A DNA stretch of 64,000 nt from Paraoerskovia sediminicola (GTDB lineage: Bacteria > Actinomycetota > Actinomycetes > Actinomycetales > Cellulomonadaceae), in the NCBI RefSeq assembly GCF_030296575.1, contig NZ_AP027729.1:1302001-1366000 (forward strand), written 5' to 3'. The first letter of the stretch is position 1, and every line of letters begins with the position of its first letter. A program made the translations under genes and the position numbers. The notes under the pieces were generated by a model. The model saw only the letters and a list, made by a program, of their open reading frames with translations. It made no database searches and was not told where the DNA came from. Of this stretch, positions 39,926-50,021 are shown in pieces.

Positions 39926-40934
39926 TTCGTCACCTGGTTTCTACGACGCTGGGGAATGACGGCGGCCGCGACGGCGACGACGACGATGAGGCCCTGGACC
40001 CCGCCCTGCCAGTAGGGGCTCACGCCGACCTGGACCAGACCGTTCGAGAGGACCGTCACGAGCAGGACGCCGACCGCGGAGTGGAGGATCCCGCCACGAC
40101 CGCCGATCAGCAGGGTGCCCCCGACGACGGCGGCGGTGATGGCCGCGAAGTCGTAGCCCCGGCCGGCCTGGACGAGGCCGGCGCTGAGCTGGCTCGTGAC
40201 CATCACGCCGCCCAGGCCGTAGAACGCGCCCGCCATCGTGAAGACCGCGACCTTGTACGGCTTGACCTTCACGCCGGACAGCGCGAGCACCTCCTCGGCG
40301 CCGCCGATCGCGTAGGCGTAGCGGCCCAGGCGCGAGTAGCGCTGCACCAGCCAGCCGACGAGCACGCACGCGAACGCGATCCACGTGAGGTACGCCAGGC
40401 CGAGGAACCGGTCGACCGCCCACGACTCGAGCATCGCGTCGGTGACGTTCGGCTGGACCCCGCCGAACATCAGGGTCGCGACGCCGAGCCCGACGGCGGA
40501 GACGCCCAGGGTGGTCATGAACGACGGCACCTTGAGCACGACCAGCGCCAGGCCGCTCAGGCACCCGAGCGCCGCGGCGAGCAGCACCGCGATGCCGATC
40601 CCGACGAGCCCCAGGTCGTTGTCGTTGCGGTTGTTCGCGACCAGGAGGGCGACCGTGATCGCCGAGGCCCCCATGATCCCGGGGGTGGAGAGGTCGATCG
40701 ACCCCATCATCAGCACGAACGTGATGCCGCAGGTGACGACCGCGAGCACCGCGGCCGCGTCGAAGATGTTCTGCACGTTCGCGATCGTCCTGAAGCCGGG
40801 GCTCAGGGCCGCGAACACCGCGAAGATGACGACCAGGGCGATCGGCGGCCCCGCGTCTCGGAGCGACACCCCCGCCGAGGCCTGGGGCGTTGGGCGTCCA
40901 CGACCTCGGTGTCGACCTCGGCGGGGGATGTCAT
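39922..40934 (-). CDS. CUT2 sugar ABC transporter permease (RbsC type), first copy (frameshifted)
   Basis: About 337 residues after restoring a base in the G4 run at 40884-40887. A short cytoplasmic tail (MTSPAEVDTEVVDAQ) precedes the shift. The membrane part begins DAGPPIALVVIFAVFAALSP and carries the CUT2 motifs FVLMMGSIDLSTPGIMG and AAVVGGTLLIGGRGGIL. Alternatively translation could start at the internal MSLRDAG, giving 315 residues without any frameshift; that would remove only the tail. It lies 2 bp after the binding-protein stop. Confidence 0.85.
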
Positions 40935-40936
40935 GG

Positions 40937-42034
40937 TCACGAGATCGGGCCCTGCGACCGGCTGAAGACGTTGTCGCAGGCGAAGTCGGACTCGTCGGTC
41001 TCCGGCGAGACGAAGTCGCCGACGTTGTCCTTCTCGATGAGGAACTGCTCGGCGTACCAGGCGCGGTCCTCGTCGGCGATGTCCTCGACGGCGAGCTCGC
41101 CCGTGGCGACGCAGTAGCCGATGGCCAGGCCGATACCGCCCTGCCACGGACCGTCGCTGGAGACCGTCGCGGTCATCTCCCCGTCCTCGATCGCGGTGAG
41201 GGCGTCCGGGACGGCGTCGATGCCGACCACGGCGACGTCCGTGCGACCGGCCTGCTTGAGCGCCTCGAGCGCACCGAGCGCCATGTCGTCGTTGGCGGCC
41301 CAGATGCCCTTGATGTCGTCACCGTGCTTGGTGAGCAGGGTCTTGGTCACCTCGAGCGCCTCGGCCCGCGAGAAGTTCGCCGTCTGGTCGTCGAGCAGCT
41401 CGACGTCGGAGTTCGCTGAGAGCGACTCCTCGAGACCGGCGAAGCGGTCCTTGGCGGCGCCGGTGTCGAGGATGCCCTGGAGGGCGACGATCCCGCCGGA
41501 GCCACCGATCGCCTCGGCGAGCGCGTCGCCGATCTGCTTGCCGGACTCCACGCCGTTGTACGTGATGTGGGACAGCCACGAGTCGTAGTCGGTGACCGCG
41601 AGGTCCGCCGGCTTGTTCCACTGGGTGACGAGGTACGCGCCCGCGTCCTGCGCCCCCTCCACGATCGGCGGCGTGTCCGAGTCGCCGTTGGGCAGGATGT
41701 TCATGACGAGGCACGAGGTGTCGCCCGCGAACAGCTGGCTGATCTGCTCCTGCTGGCGCGTCGAGTCCCCGTCGTAGGTGAGCCGCTCCTGCGTGAGGCC
41801 GACCTGCTCGGCGAACGCGTCGCCGCCGTCGAGCCACGAGGCCTCGTAGGGGTTGGACTCGTTGCGCACCTGGCCCACCAGGGTGACGTCCGCGGGTTCG
41901 CAGGTGCTGGCGTCGCCGCCGCCCGCGGCTGCCGTGTCGTCGCTGCCCACGGCCTCCTCGGTGCAGGCGGAGAGTGTGGTGGCCGCGATCGCGACCCCGA
42001 TGAGCGCTGCTGCAGGTCGAGAGGTGAACTTCAT
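40937..42034 (-). CDS. Sugar ABC transporter binding lipoprotein (RbsB/peripla_BP_4 type)
   Basis: Lipoprotein of 365 residues. Signal peptide with lipobox TTLSACTEE, then a Gly/Ala-rich linker and a LacI-type two-lobed sugar-binding fold (VTLVGQVRNESNPYEASWLD, GIWAANDDMALGALEALKQA, VAVVGIDAVPDAL). The start MKFTSRPAAAL is chosen over an unsupported upstream extension; GAGGAAAGACG precedes it. It would capture a monosaccharide or uronate-derived sugar for the CUT2 permeases. It follows kduD by 80 bp. Confidence 0.9.
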   Translation of the reverse strand: MKFTSRPAAALIGVAIAATTLSACTEEAVGSDDTAAAGGGDASTCEPADVTLVGQVRNESNPYEASWLDGGDAFAEQVGLTQERLTYDGDSTRQQEQISQLFAGDTSCLVMNILPNGDSDTPPIVEGAQDAGAYLVTQWNKPADLAVTDYDSWLSHITYNGVESGKQIGDALAEAIGGSGGIVALQGILDTGAAKDRFAGLEESLSANSDVELLDDQTANFSRAEALEVTKTLLTKHGDDIKGIWAANDDMALGALEALKQAGRTDVAVVGIDAVPDALTAIEDGEMTATVSSDGPWQGGIGLAIGYCVATGELAVEDIADEDRAWYAEQFLIEKDNVGDFVSPETDESDFACDNVFSRSQGPIS

Positions 42035-42114
42035 CGTCTTTCCTCGATTTCTGTCGGTGCCGGTGACCGGCGATGGGATCTGCATACCGTTCGTTGGGAC
42101 GTGGGGAAAGCTGG

Positions 42115-42873
42115 TCAGCGGGCCATCCACCCGCCGTCGACGACCAGGACGTGGCCGTTGACGTAGTCCGCGGCGGGCGAGCTGAGGAACACGGCCGCGC
42201 CGACGACGTCCTCGGCCGTGCCCCAGCGCCCGGCCGGGATGCGTTCGAGGATCGACCGGGACCGGTCCGCGTCGTCGCGGAGGGCGGCCGTGTTGTCGGT
42301 GGCCATGTAGCCGGGCGCGATCGCGTTGACCTGGACGCCGCGGGGCGCCCACTCGTTCGCCAGTGCTTTCGTCAGACCGGCGACGCCGTGCTTGCTCGCC
42401 GCGTACGAGGCGACGCGCAGGCCGCCCTGGAAGGACAGGAGGCTGGCGATGCTGACGACCTTGCCGTGGCCCCGCTCGACCATCGGCCGAGCGAGCTGCT
42501 GGGTGAGGAAGAACAGCCCGTTGAGGTTGACGTCCATGACCCGCTGCCAGGAGGCGCGGTCGACGGCGACGGAGTCCTCGCGGTCGATGATCCCGGCGTT
42601 GTTGATCACGATGTCGACCTGGCGGGCGTCGTTCAGCGCTGCACAGCTCGCCTCGACGGCGTCCAGGTCGCTCACGTCGAGGTCGACGACGTCGACCTCG
42701 CGCCCCAGGGCCGCGATCTGCTCGCGCGTCGCGTCCTGGTTGCCCTTGCGGCCGATCAGGACGACGTCGGCACCGGCGCGGGCGAGGCCCAGGGCCACCG
42801 CCCGGCCCAGGCCGCGGCCGGCACCCGTGACCGCGGCACGCTTGCCGCTCAGGTCGAACGGGGAGTCCGTCAC
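42115..42873 (-). CDS. kduD: 2-deoxy-D-gluconate 3-dehydrogenase (KduD), SDR family
   Basis: SDR of 252 residues. [10 protein letters not shown] cofactor loop, NNAGII, catalytic Ser in [11 protein letters not shown] and YAASKHG; the C-terminus [11 protein letters not shown] is typical of KduD. KduD reduces 2,5-diketo-3-deoxygluconate to 2-keto-3-deoxygluconate. The GTG start overlaps the kduI stop (GTGA). Pairing with KduI makes the assignment more secure than sequence alone. Confidence 0.88.
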   Translation of the reverse strand: MTDSPFDLSGKRAAVTGAGRGLGRAVALGLARAGADVVLIGRKGNQDATREQIAALGREVDVVDLDVSDLDAVEASCAALNDARQVDIVINNAGIIDREDSVAVDRASWQRVMDVNLNGLFFLTQQLARPMVERGHGKVVSIASLLSFQGGLRVASYAASKHGVAGLTKALANEWAPRGVQVNAIAPGYMATDNTAALRDDADRSRSILERIPAGRWGTAEDVVGAAVFLSSPAADYVNGHVLVVDGGWMAR

Positions 42874-43687
42874 AGGTCCTCCACCGCCACGGGGCTCAGG
42901 TCGGTGTAGGTGTTGTTCTCGCCGGCCATCGCCCAGATGAAGGCGTAGGAGCCCGTGCCCGCCCCGGCGTGGATCGACCACGGGGGCGAGATGACGGCTT
43001 CGCGGTTGCGCAGGACGAGGTGTCGGGTCTCCCCGGGCGCCCCATGAAGTGGAACACGCGCTCGTCCTCGTCGAGGTCGACGTAGCAGTAGATCTCGGTC
43101 CGGCGGTCGTGGAGGTGCGGCGGGAAGGTGTTCCAGACCGAGCCGTCCGCGATCACGGTGACCCCGAACTGCAGGACGGAGGTCTCGATCTCCTGTCCCC
43201 AGACGTAGCGGAAGAGCTTGCGCTCGTTGGCGGCCTCGGTCGAGCCGAGCGCTACCGGCTCGACCTCACCGTGGCTGATCACCTGGGTGGGGTACGTCGC
43301 GTGCGCGGGCGCGGACACGAAGTAGTAGGCGGCGTCGGGACCGGCGAAGGACACCTCGCTGCCTCGGCCGACGAAGAGTCCGTCGAGGTGGTCGAGCTCG
43401 AGCTTCTCGCCGTCGACGAGCACGGTGCCCGCTCCGCCGACGTTGATGATGCCGAGCTCGCGACGCTCGAGGTGGGCCTCGGTGCCCAGGACCTCGCTCC
43501 AGGCCGGCAGGTCGAGCTGTGCGGTGCCCGGGACGGCGCCGCCGATGACCATCCTGTCGTCGTGGGTGTAGGTGCCTCGGACCTCTCCGTTCACGAAGAG
43601 GTCGTCGACGAGGAAGTTCTCGCGCAGCTCGCCGGTGGTCGCCGTCTCGGCGCTGGACGGCGATGTGGAGTATCGAACCTGGATCAC
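42870..43687 (-). CDS. kduI: 5-dehydro-4-deoxy-D-glucuronate isomerase (KduI) (frameshifted)
   Basis: About 272 residues after restoring one base in the C4 run at 43040-43043. KduI isomerises 5-keto-4-deoxyuronate, the form taken by unsaturated uronates from lyases. The zinc-cupin motif [15 protein letters not shown] supplies two His and one Glu ligands. The other frame gives [16 protein letters not shown] and [20 protein letters not shown], the conserved KduI end. First gene of the uronate operon, 166 bp from the divergent IclR gene. Confidence 0.92.
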
Positions 43688-43853
43688 GCATACACCCCTT
43701 TGTGTGTGAACTGCGTTCGTCTATGTGAAACAGGACCATAGACATGATCCGGGTCGCAGGTCAAGGGGGAGAAACGTGTCCACGTATGCGAACTCAGGTA
43801 GAGTACGTCCGTCGGGCAGGTCCCGCGCGCACGGACGACCCAAGGAGAGCGCC
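43688..43853. promoter_or_regulatory. Divergent kduI/IclR promoter region
   Basis: It contains the dyad GAACTGCGTTC (43708-43718) and a GTCTATGTGAAACAGG segment next to the kduI side. IclR-family sites are usually short, A/T-rich pseudo-palindromes in such divergent gaps, so regulation of both genes from here is likely. The exact operator is not certain. Confidence 0.45.
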
Positions 43854-44657
43854 ATGCAGGTTCAGAAAGAGCTCCAGAAGGAGACGGCACGGCCCGCCGA
43901 GGCCGGGGCGGTGAAGTCCGCCGCGCGGGCGCTCGACCTCCTGGACGAGATCGCCGCCCACGGCCCCGGCACCCAGCTGCAGCTCTCCGCGCGGCTGAGC
44001 ATCCCCAAGAGCAGCCTCCACGCGCTCCTGCGCACGATGACCGCCCGGGGCTGGCTCCAGACCGACCCCACCGGCAGCGTCTACCAGCTCGGCATCCACT
44101 CGCTGACCGTCAGCTCCGCCTACCTCGACGGCGACCCCGTGCTCGCCCGAGCCACGTCGATCCTCGACGAGGTCGCGGGCACCACGGGCGAGACCGTGCA
44201 CCTCGGGCGCCTCGACGGCGCCGACGTCATCTACACCGCCAAGCGCGAGTCGGTGCACCCGCTCCGCATGCACTCGGCGGTCGGACGGCGGCTCCCGGCC
44301 TACGCGACCGCGCTGGGCCGCGCTCTCCTCGCGGAGATGCCGGACGACGCCCGGCAGGGCCTCGTCCCCGAGTCGATCGCGGCGATCACCTCGCACACGA
44401 CGACCGAGAAGGGTGCCGTGCTCGAGATCATCGAGCGCGCGGCCTACCAGGGCTTCGCCACCGAGAGCGAGGAGTCCTGCCTCGGGGTCCGCTGCTTCGG
44501 CGTCACCCTCCCCTTCAGCAACCACCCCGTCGACGCGATGAGCGTCGCGGTGCCGATCAGCCGGCTCGGTGACGGTCGCGAGGACCTCATCGTCGAGACC
44601 CTGCTGAGCGTGCGGGCCCGCCTGGCCGCGGTGCAGGGCAACAGCCTGGTCCGCTGA
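43854..44657 (+). CDS. IclR-family regulator (KdgR-like)
   Basis: Regulator of 267 residues with an N-terminal winged HTH (GTQLQLSARLSIPKSSLHAL) and a C-terminal GAF-like IclR ligand domain (ETVHLGRLDGADVIYTAK; CFGVTLPFSNHPVDAM). The start MQVQKELQKET follows AAGGAGAGCGCC; a longer in-frame reading lacks family similarity. Divergent position next to kduI suggests it represses or activates the uronate operon, like KdgR, which senses 2-keto-3-deoxygluconate. The ligand is inferred. Confidence 0.9.
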   Translation: MQVQKELQKETARPAEAGAVKSAARALDLLDEIAAHGPGTQLQLSARLSIPKSSLHALLRTMTARGWLQTDPTGSVYQLGIHSLTVSSAYLDGDPVLARATSILDEVAGTTGETVHLGRLDGADVIYTAKRESVHPLRMHSAVGRRLPAYATALGRALLAEMPDDARQGLVPESIAAITSHTTTEKGAVLEIIERAAYQGFATESEESCLGVRCFGVTLPFSNHPVDAMSVAVPISRLGDGREDLIVETLLSVRARLAAVQGNSLVR

Positions 44658-44682
44658 AGGGTCCGGACGACAGACAGCCCGG

Positions 44683-44713
44683 CGGCCGCCGCACCCCGAG
44701 GGTGCGGCGGCCG
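44683..44713. terminator. Bidirectional terminator hairpin after IclR and GH59-like genes
   Basis: 13-bp perfect stem (44683-44695 with 44701-44713) and a 5-base loop between convergent stops at 44657 and 44752. Confidence 0.85.
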
Positions 44714-44751
44714 TCGTCGCTGTGTCGCGGGCGACACCCGTCCGCAGGCGG

Positions 44752-47700
44752 TCAGGCCGTGGTCAGCGTGAACTCCACCGTGGTCGAGTTCCCCGCCACG
44801 TCGAACACCACCAGCGTGTTCGCGCCCTCCACAGCACCGAACTTCCCCGGAGCCACGAAGTTCAGGTCCGACCACACGTTGTCGGTCAGGTCCTTGACCT
44901 TCCCGTTCAGCGTCAGCCGGTCGACCTTGCCCGCGTCGAACAGCTTGAACGACACCTTCGAATACGTGCCGTCCGCACCGACCGTGAACGAGTCACCACC
45001 CTTGACCGTCACCTTCGGACCCACACAGTCCACCGCGTCGATCGTGACCACCGTCTGGACCCGACCCTTGAAGATCGACTCCCACCCCTGGCCCGGGGTC
45101 AGCGTCACACCCTCCGCAGGCCACGCCCGCACCACATAGTCACCAGCAGCCAGATCCTCGCCCGACGAATACCCACCCGCCGCACCATCGACCCACTCCT
45201 TGACCACGTACCGCGCCACACCATCCATCGCCGAACCGGAGATCGACCCCGCCACCACCGCACCGTCCTCACACACCGGCTGCGACACCGACACCGCCGG
45301 CACCACCTCCACCGGCTCCGGGTCGGTCACGTCGGCCGCGACGACCCCGACCCACGACAGCATCGGCGACTGGGTGTTCGTCGCCTCGAGCGCGATCGTG
45401 AGCGGGCCGTCCTCGGCGAGCTCGACGTCGTACGAGAGCACTCGGCTCGGCGTCGCGGTGTCGAGCGTGATGCTGTCGACAGTGCTCGTCCCGCCGTCGT
45501 GCGTCAGGAGCACGTCCGCGCTGCGCGCGTTGCCGGCCCACCACGAGTGGCTGCCCGCGGTGATCGTGTAGTCGCCCGCGGGGAGGTCGACGGTGTACCC
45601 CACCTGGGCTCCCACCTGGTTCGCCGTGTAGATCCCGGTCGTCGTCAGCTTGCTGTACGGGCCGGCGACGACGCCCTTGCCGTAGACCTCGTCGGCTCCG
45701 GCGGCGTTCGTGCCGAAGTGGCCCCAGGTCGCGTCCCCGCCGAGCTTCTGGTCGGGGGCGTCGTTGACGAGCTGGTCGCCGAGCAGGCCCGAGATCGCCG
45801 TGAACGCGGGCGAGGGCTCGCCGAGCACGTCCTGCGTGCCGTTGAGGTCGGCGAAGAAGGTGGTGCCCGCGGGGACCACCTCGACCTGCGCCGTCGTCGT
45901 CGCGCTGCCGTAGCCGCCGGCGACCGAGACGGTCGCCCAGTCCTCGTCGAAGCTCGCTTCCTCGACGTCCCACGTGACGGGCACGTCACGCGTGGTCCCG
46001 TCGTCGAGGGTCGCCGCCAGGGTCTCGGGCAGCCCGGGCGCGTCGCCGGTCGGCGTCGCGAGCGAGACGTCCGCGAGCGCCGTGATGCGGTACGCGAGAG
46101 GGGACGACCCGTTCTCGAGCCGCTGCGTGAGCGCCGCGGCTCCCTCGACGTCGAGCCGGTACGAGGCGGGGTCGTCGACGGCCTCGCGGGCCATCGCGAT
46201 CGCGGTCTGCAGCAGGCCCCACGTCTCGTCGGTGAAGTCGTCGTCCCTCGTGACCTCCTCGGCGTCCGCGAGCGCCGTGGCGAGCGCGTCGAGCGCGTCG
46301 CCCGAGGCCGGCTCGTCCGCCGGCTCACTGACCACGCCGACCGCGTCCAGGACGAGCGTGCCCGACGCGAGCGAGACGGTGACGGTGTGCTCGCCCCAGG
46401 GCAGACCCCGCAGCGAGTACATCGCCTGGAAGTCGCCCGAGACGTGCGTCGCCGCGTTCACCTCGACCGGCTCGCCGTCGACGGTCACGTCGAGCGTCGC
46501 CGTCCCGCCGTTGGCGCCGATCAGGTCGAGACCCGACCCGGTGAACGTGTAGGCGACGCTCGCGCCCTCCTGCGACGTCGTCGACGTCGACCGCATGTAC
46601 TGGTACATGCCCTTGCCGTTCGCGTGGGCCCAGTCGCCCGCGTAGACGAGCACGTCGGACGGCGGGTCCCCCAGGTCGTTCGTCTCGAGGTCGTCGAGGT
46701 ACTCGCCGTAGTAAGGGACGTCGTCCGCGACCCGGGTGACCGTGAGGTCGTCGAACTCGGTGTGGTCGAAGCTGCTGCCGAGGTCGACCCAGCCCGACCG
46801 GTACGGGTCCGTGTCGGTGTACGAGGCGACCTCGTCGCCGTCGATCGACGCGGTGATGTCGGCGCCGACGGCGCGGACGGTCAGGCGGTGCCAGGCGGAA
46901 CCGTCCCAGCCGTCGTCCGCGACGCTGCCGGAGTCCACGGCGCGACCCATCCGCTGGAGCTGCCACGCGCCGTCCGAGGACAGCGTGAGCGCGTACGCGG
47001 TGCCGCCGAGGTTGGCGGAGCCGCCGCCGCCCGAGGAGCGTGCACCGAGCGCCGCGTAGTTCGCGGTGCCCTCGTCGGGGAAGCGCACGTCCACGCCGGC
47101 CTCGTAGTTGGTCCACCGACGGTCACCCACGGCCGTGACGGGGTCACCGCCGTTCCAGGCTCCGCCGATCCCGGTCGTCTCGCGGTCGACCTGCTGGCGC
47201 AGGACCCACCCGGAGTCGTCGGTCTCCACGGCCTCGAAACCGCCGTTGCGGTCCCAGGTGTAGAGCGGGATCGTGCCCGTCGGGCCGCCGCGGGAGTCCA
47301 CGAAGCCCTCCGTCTCGTCGGTGAGGCCACCACCGTCGCCGATCACGGGGACGGTGCGGTCGGTGTAGTCGTAGCCGTCCTGCCACAGCACGTCGGCGTC
47401 GACCCCGTCGGAGCTGCCGGCGTGACCGCCCTCGCCCGCACCCAGGTCGAGCACCGTGCGCTCACCCTCGACGGGCAGCGGCGTGGTCCAGGACTCGTCG
47501 GTGGTGACGTCGAGCGACGTGATGCTGACGATCGAGTACGGCTCGACGGTGACGGTGTAGGCACCGTCGGCGTCGGCCGCGACGTCGGCGACGTGCCGCT
47601 TGTAGTTCGCGTCGAACGCCTGGCCGTCGTCCGCTCCCCGGGTCTCCCAGACCCCGAGCTCGGTCCCCTCGTCGAAGGTGAAGCTCGCCGGGGTGATCCG

Positions 47701-49968
47701 GTAGGTCTTGGTCTTCTCGGAGTCGTTGACCACGACGGTCGTGAAGTCGGAGGCGTCCGGGGCCGCGAGCGTCATGTAGTTGGGCTCACCGTTGCGGCCG
47801 TCGACGGGGTTGGTGCCCGACGCGGTGGTCATGCTCGCCTCGGGGACCGCCCGCCAGATGCCTGCGGTGTTGTCGTCGTTCTCCCAGCCGGCCTCCGAGA
47901 AGTCCGCGAAGTGCTGCAGGACGGCGAGACCAGCGTCGTAGTGCATCCACCCGGACCAGGGGTCGCGGGCGCTGACGAGCTCCTTGAACGAGTACTGGCC
48001 ACCCTCGAAGAACGAGCCGATCGCGGGCTGATAGATGAAGTGCGTGCGGTTCGAGTTCACGAAGCCCTTGACGACGGTGTTTGCCATCTCGAGCGCGCTG
48101 CCCGTCCCGCCCAGCCCCGTGCCCTCGACCGTCGGGTCGGCGACGTTGTTGTTCTGGCGGAACGACGTGTTCGAGAACGTGGCCTGCGCCTCGCTGTTCC
48201 AGACCTCGGTGTCGAGCTCCTGCGCGAGGCGCTTGAAGTTGCCGGCGCCGTCGTCGTTCGTGTTGTAGTGGAACGCGGCGACGTCGACGGCCTCGCGCAG
48301 GTCAGCGTCCGCGACCATCTCGTCGCCGAACGTCCCTGTCCCGACCTCGTCGGAGATCACGGTCTTGATCTCGTGGAACAGCTCGGCCTCGCCGTCGCGG
48401 AACCCGGCGAGCGACGCGTCGTCGCTCACGTAGCCGGCGTCGTCGGTCTTCACGCGGTCGGCGAACTCCTGGGTCCAGCCCAGGTCGGCGCTGTGCTCGT
48501 TCACGCCGGGGTTCACGTAGTCGACCATGTAGCCGTACTCGCGGTACGCGGCGAGGATCGTGTTCTTGTACCAGGTGTAGATCTTGTCGTTCGTGTCGGC
48601 CCAGGCCGGCGCGTTCCAGCGCAGGATGCTCACGCGCAGGTCCGGGTTGAGCTTCGCCGCGTCGGCCGCGAGCTGGAAGCCGGGGGCGCGGGCCACGTTC
48701 GCGGGCTCGTCCTCCAGGCGCATCGTGGCGGGGTCGGACCCGGTCGAGTTGTTGCGGTCGTCGCCCATCTCGATCTTGACGTGGTCGATCAGCGGGCGGT
48801 CGCCGCCGAAGAGGACCTCGAGGAAGTGCGCGTACTCCTCGGGGTGCTCGGACTTGTAGTCCATGAGCACGGCGCTCGAGCTGTTGCCGCTGAGCACGCC
48901 GAAGCCCTTGAAGGTCAGGCCGTTGACGTTGTCCGCGGCGATGTCGGCCGCGTCGACGGTGACGTCGACGGTGTCGGGATCGTCCGGGTCGGGCTCGCTC
49001 GTGCCGGCCGCGTCGTCGAGCGTCTGCGCGACGTCGCCCTGCGCGATCGCGAACCAGCTCAGCGAGGGCGCTTCGCCCGACGTGCTGACATACGTGAGCG
49101 CGACGTCGGTCGCGCCCTCGGGGATCGTGAACGCGCTGTTGACGAGGAGGCGGGTCGTGGCACCGGCGTCCGTGACCAGGTCGGCCTGGTCGAGCGCGTC
49201 GCTCTCGGCCTCGCCGTCGAGCGTGTAGCTCACGGTCGGAGTGATCACCCGGTACCGCGCCTGGCTCCCGGCGTAGAACTCGTAGAACCCGCTGGAGAGC
49301 GTGTAGGTGCCGGGGTCGAGCGCGAGCCGGTAGCCGATCTGGCTGCCGTTGGTGCGGACGCCGAGCTCGTACTTGTCGTACGAGGCGAGGGTCTCGGCGT
49401 CGGCGGGGTCCGGGTCGCCGCCGGGCACGCTGATCTTGTAGTTGTTGCTGCCGCCGAACGTGTAGCCCCAGTCGTTCTCGCCGTCGACGAACGCCTGGTC
49501 CGGGAGGTCGTTGTGGAGGTCGGTGGCGAGGGTGATCGCGCCGGTGAAGGCCCGCGAGTCCGTCAGCAGGTCCGAGTACGCCCTGTCCTGCGAGTCGCCG
49601 TTGTGGCCGGCGTCGACGAAGTAGGTGAGTGGGGCGTCGGACGGCGGCAGCACCTCCACCTCGCCCGTGACGGTCTCCCCAGCGTCGGTGCCGTCACCAC
49701 CGACGGTGCCCTCGACCTCGACGGTCGCGTAGGGCGCCGCGAACGCGTCGGCGTCGAGGTCCCACTCGACGGGCTGATCGCCGTCGCCGATCGTCGCGGG
49801 GAGCGACGTCTCGTCGAGCGCGTCGGCGCCCAGGTAGGCGGCCGCGTGGATCGTGCTCGGGACCGCGGCGGCCGCGGCGCCGGCTCCACCGACCACGATC
49901 GCGGGAACCAGCGCCCCGCTCGTCAGGGCTGCGGTGGCGACCACCGCCACGGAACGTCTGCGTCTCAT
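44752..49968 (-). CDS. Secreted GH59-like glycosidase with repeated accessory domains, 1738 aa
   Basis: Signal peptide from MRRRRSVAVVATAALTSG to about residue 36; GGAGGACACG precedes the ATG. The catalytic region (about 355-750) resembles GH59 galactocerebrosidase: LTFKGFGVLSGNSSSAVLMD, then HVKIEMGDDRNNSTGSDPAT. VNPGVNEHSADLGW and TEVWNSEAQATF would supply the acid/base and nucleophile glutamates. A concanavalin-like domain follows (about 830-1080). An Ig-like strand set (EWDLDADAF; TWDVEEASF) plus an unnamed beta-rich domain occurs once at each end, around residues 60-290 and 1315-1560. The C-terminal Ig-like region ends GNSTTVEFTLTTA. It probably cleaves galactosides outside the cell. GH59 is the best call; distant GH30-like clan relatives are possible. 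Confidence 0.8.
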   Translation of the reverse strand: MRRRRSVAVVATAALTSGALVPAIVVGGAGAAAAAVPSTIHAAAYLGADALDETSLPATIGDGDQPVEWDLDADAFAAPYATVEVEGTVGGDGTDAGETVTGEVEVLPPSDAPLTYFVDAGHNGDSQDRAYSDLLTDSRAFTGAITLATDLHNDLPDQAFVDGENDWGYTFGGSNNYKISVPGGDPDPADAETLASYDKYELGVRTNGSQIGYRLALDPGTYTLSSGFYEFYAGSQARYRVITPTVSYTLDGEAESDALDQADLVTDAGATTRLLVNSAFTIPEGATDVALTYVSTSGEAPSLSWFAIAQGDVAQTLDDAAGTSEPDPDDPDTVDVTVDAADIAADNVNGLTFKGFGVLSGNSSSAVLMDYKSEHPEEYAHFLEVLFGGDRPLIDHVKIEMGDDRNNSTGSDPATMRLEDEPANVARAPGFQLAADAAKLNPDLRVSILRWNAPAWADTNDKIYTWYKNTILAAYREYGYMVDYVNPGVNEHSADLGWTQEFADRVKTDDAGYVSDDASLAGFRDGEAELFHEIKTVISDEVGTGTFGDEMVADADLREAVDVAAFHYNTNDDGAGNFKRLAQELDTEVWNSEAQATFSNTSFRQNNNVADPTVEGTGLGGTGSALEMANTVVKGFVNSNRTHFIYQPAIGSFFEGGQYSFKELVSARDPWSGWMHYDAGLAVLQHFADFSEAGWENDDNTAGIWRAVPEASMTTASGTNPVDGRNGEPNYMTLAAPDASDFTTVVVNDSEKTKTYRITPASFTFDEGTELGVWETRGADDGQAFDANYKRHVADVAADADGAYTVTVEPYSIVSITSLDVTTDESWTTPLPVEGERTVLDLGAGEGGHAGSSDGVDADVLWQDGYDYTDRTVPVIGDGGGLTDETEGFVDSRGGPTGTIPLYTWDRNGGFEAVETDDSGWVLRQQVDRETTGIGGAWNGGDPVTAVGDRRWTNYEAGVDVRFPDEGTANYAALGARSSGGGGSANLGGTAYALTLSSDGAWQLQRMGRAVDSGSVADDGWDGSAWHRLTVRAVGADITASIDGDEVASYTDTDPYRSGWVDLGSSFDHTEFDDLTVTRVADDVPYYGEYLDDLETNDLGDPPSDVLVYAGDWAHANGKGMYQYMRSTSTTSQEGASVAYTFTGSGLDLIGANGGTATLDVTVDGEPVEVNAATHVSGDFQAMYSLRGLPWGEHTVTVSLASGTLVLDAVGVVSEPADEPASGDALDALATALADAEEVTRDDDFTDETWGLLQTAIAMAREAVDDPASYRLDVEGAAALTQRLENGSSPLAYRITALADVSLATPTGDAPGLPETLAATLDDGTTRDVPVTWDVEEASFDEDWATVSVAGGYGSATTTAQVEVVPAGTTFFADLNGTQDVLGEPSPAFTAISGLLGDQLVNDAPDQKLGGDATWGHFGTNAAGADEVYGKGVVAGPYSKLTTTGIYTANQVGAQVGYTVDLPAGDYTITAGSHSWWAGNARSADVLLTHDGGTSTVDSITLDTATPSRVLSYDVELAEDGPLTIALEATNTQSPMLSWVGVVAADVTDPEPVEVVPAVSVSQPVCEDGAVVAGSISGSAMDGVARYVVKEWVDGAAGGYSSGEDLAAGDYVVRAWPAEGVTLTPGQGWESIFKGRVQTVVTIDAVDCVGPKVTVKGGDSFTVGADGTYSKVSFKLFDAGKVDRLTLNGKVKDLTDNVWSDLNFVAPGKFGAVEGANTLVVFDVAGNSTTVEFTLTTA

Positions 49969-50021
49969 CGTGTCCTCCTCGTTGAGGTCGATACGGGCGG
50001 CCGGGTCGGCCGAGCCCTCAT

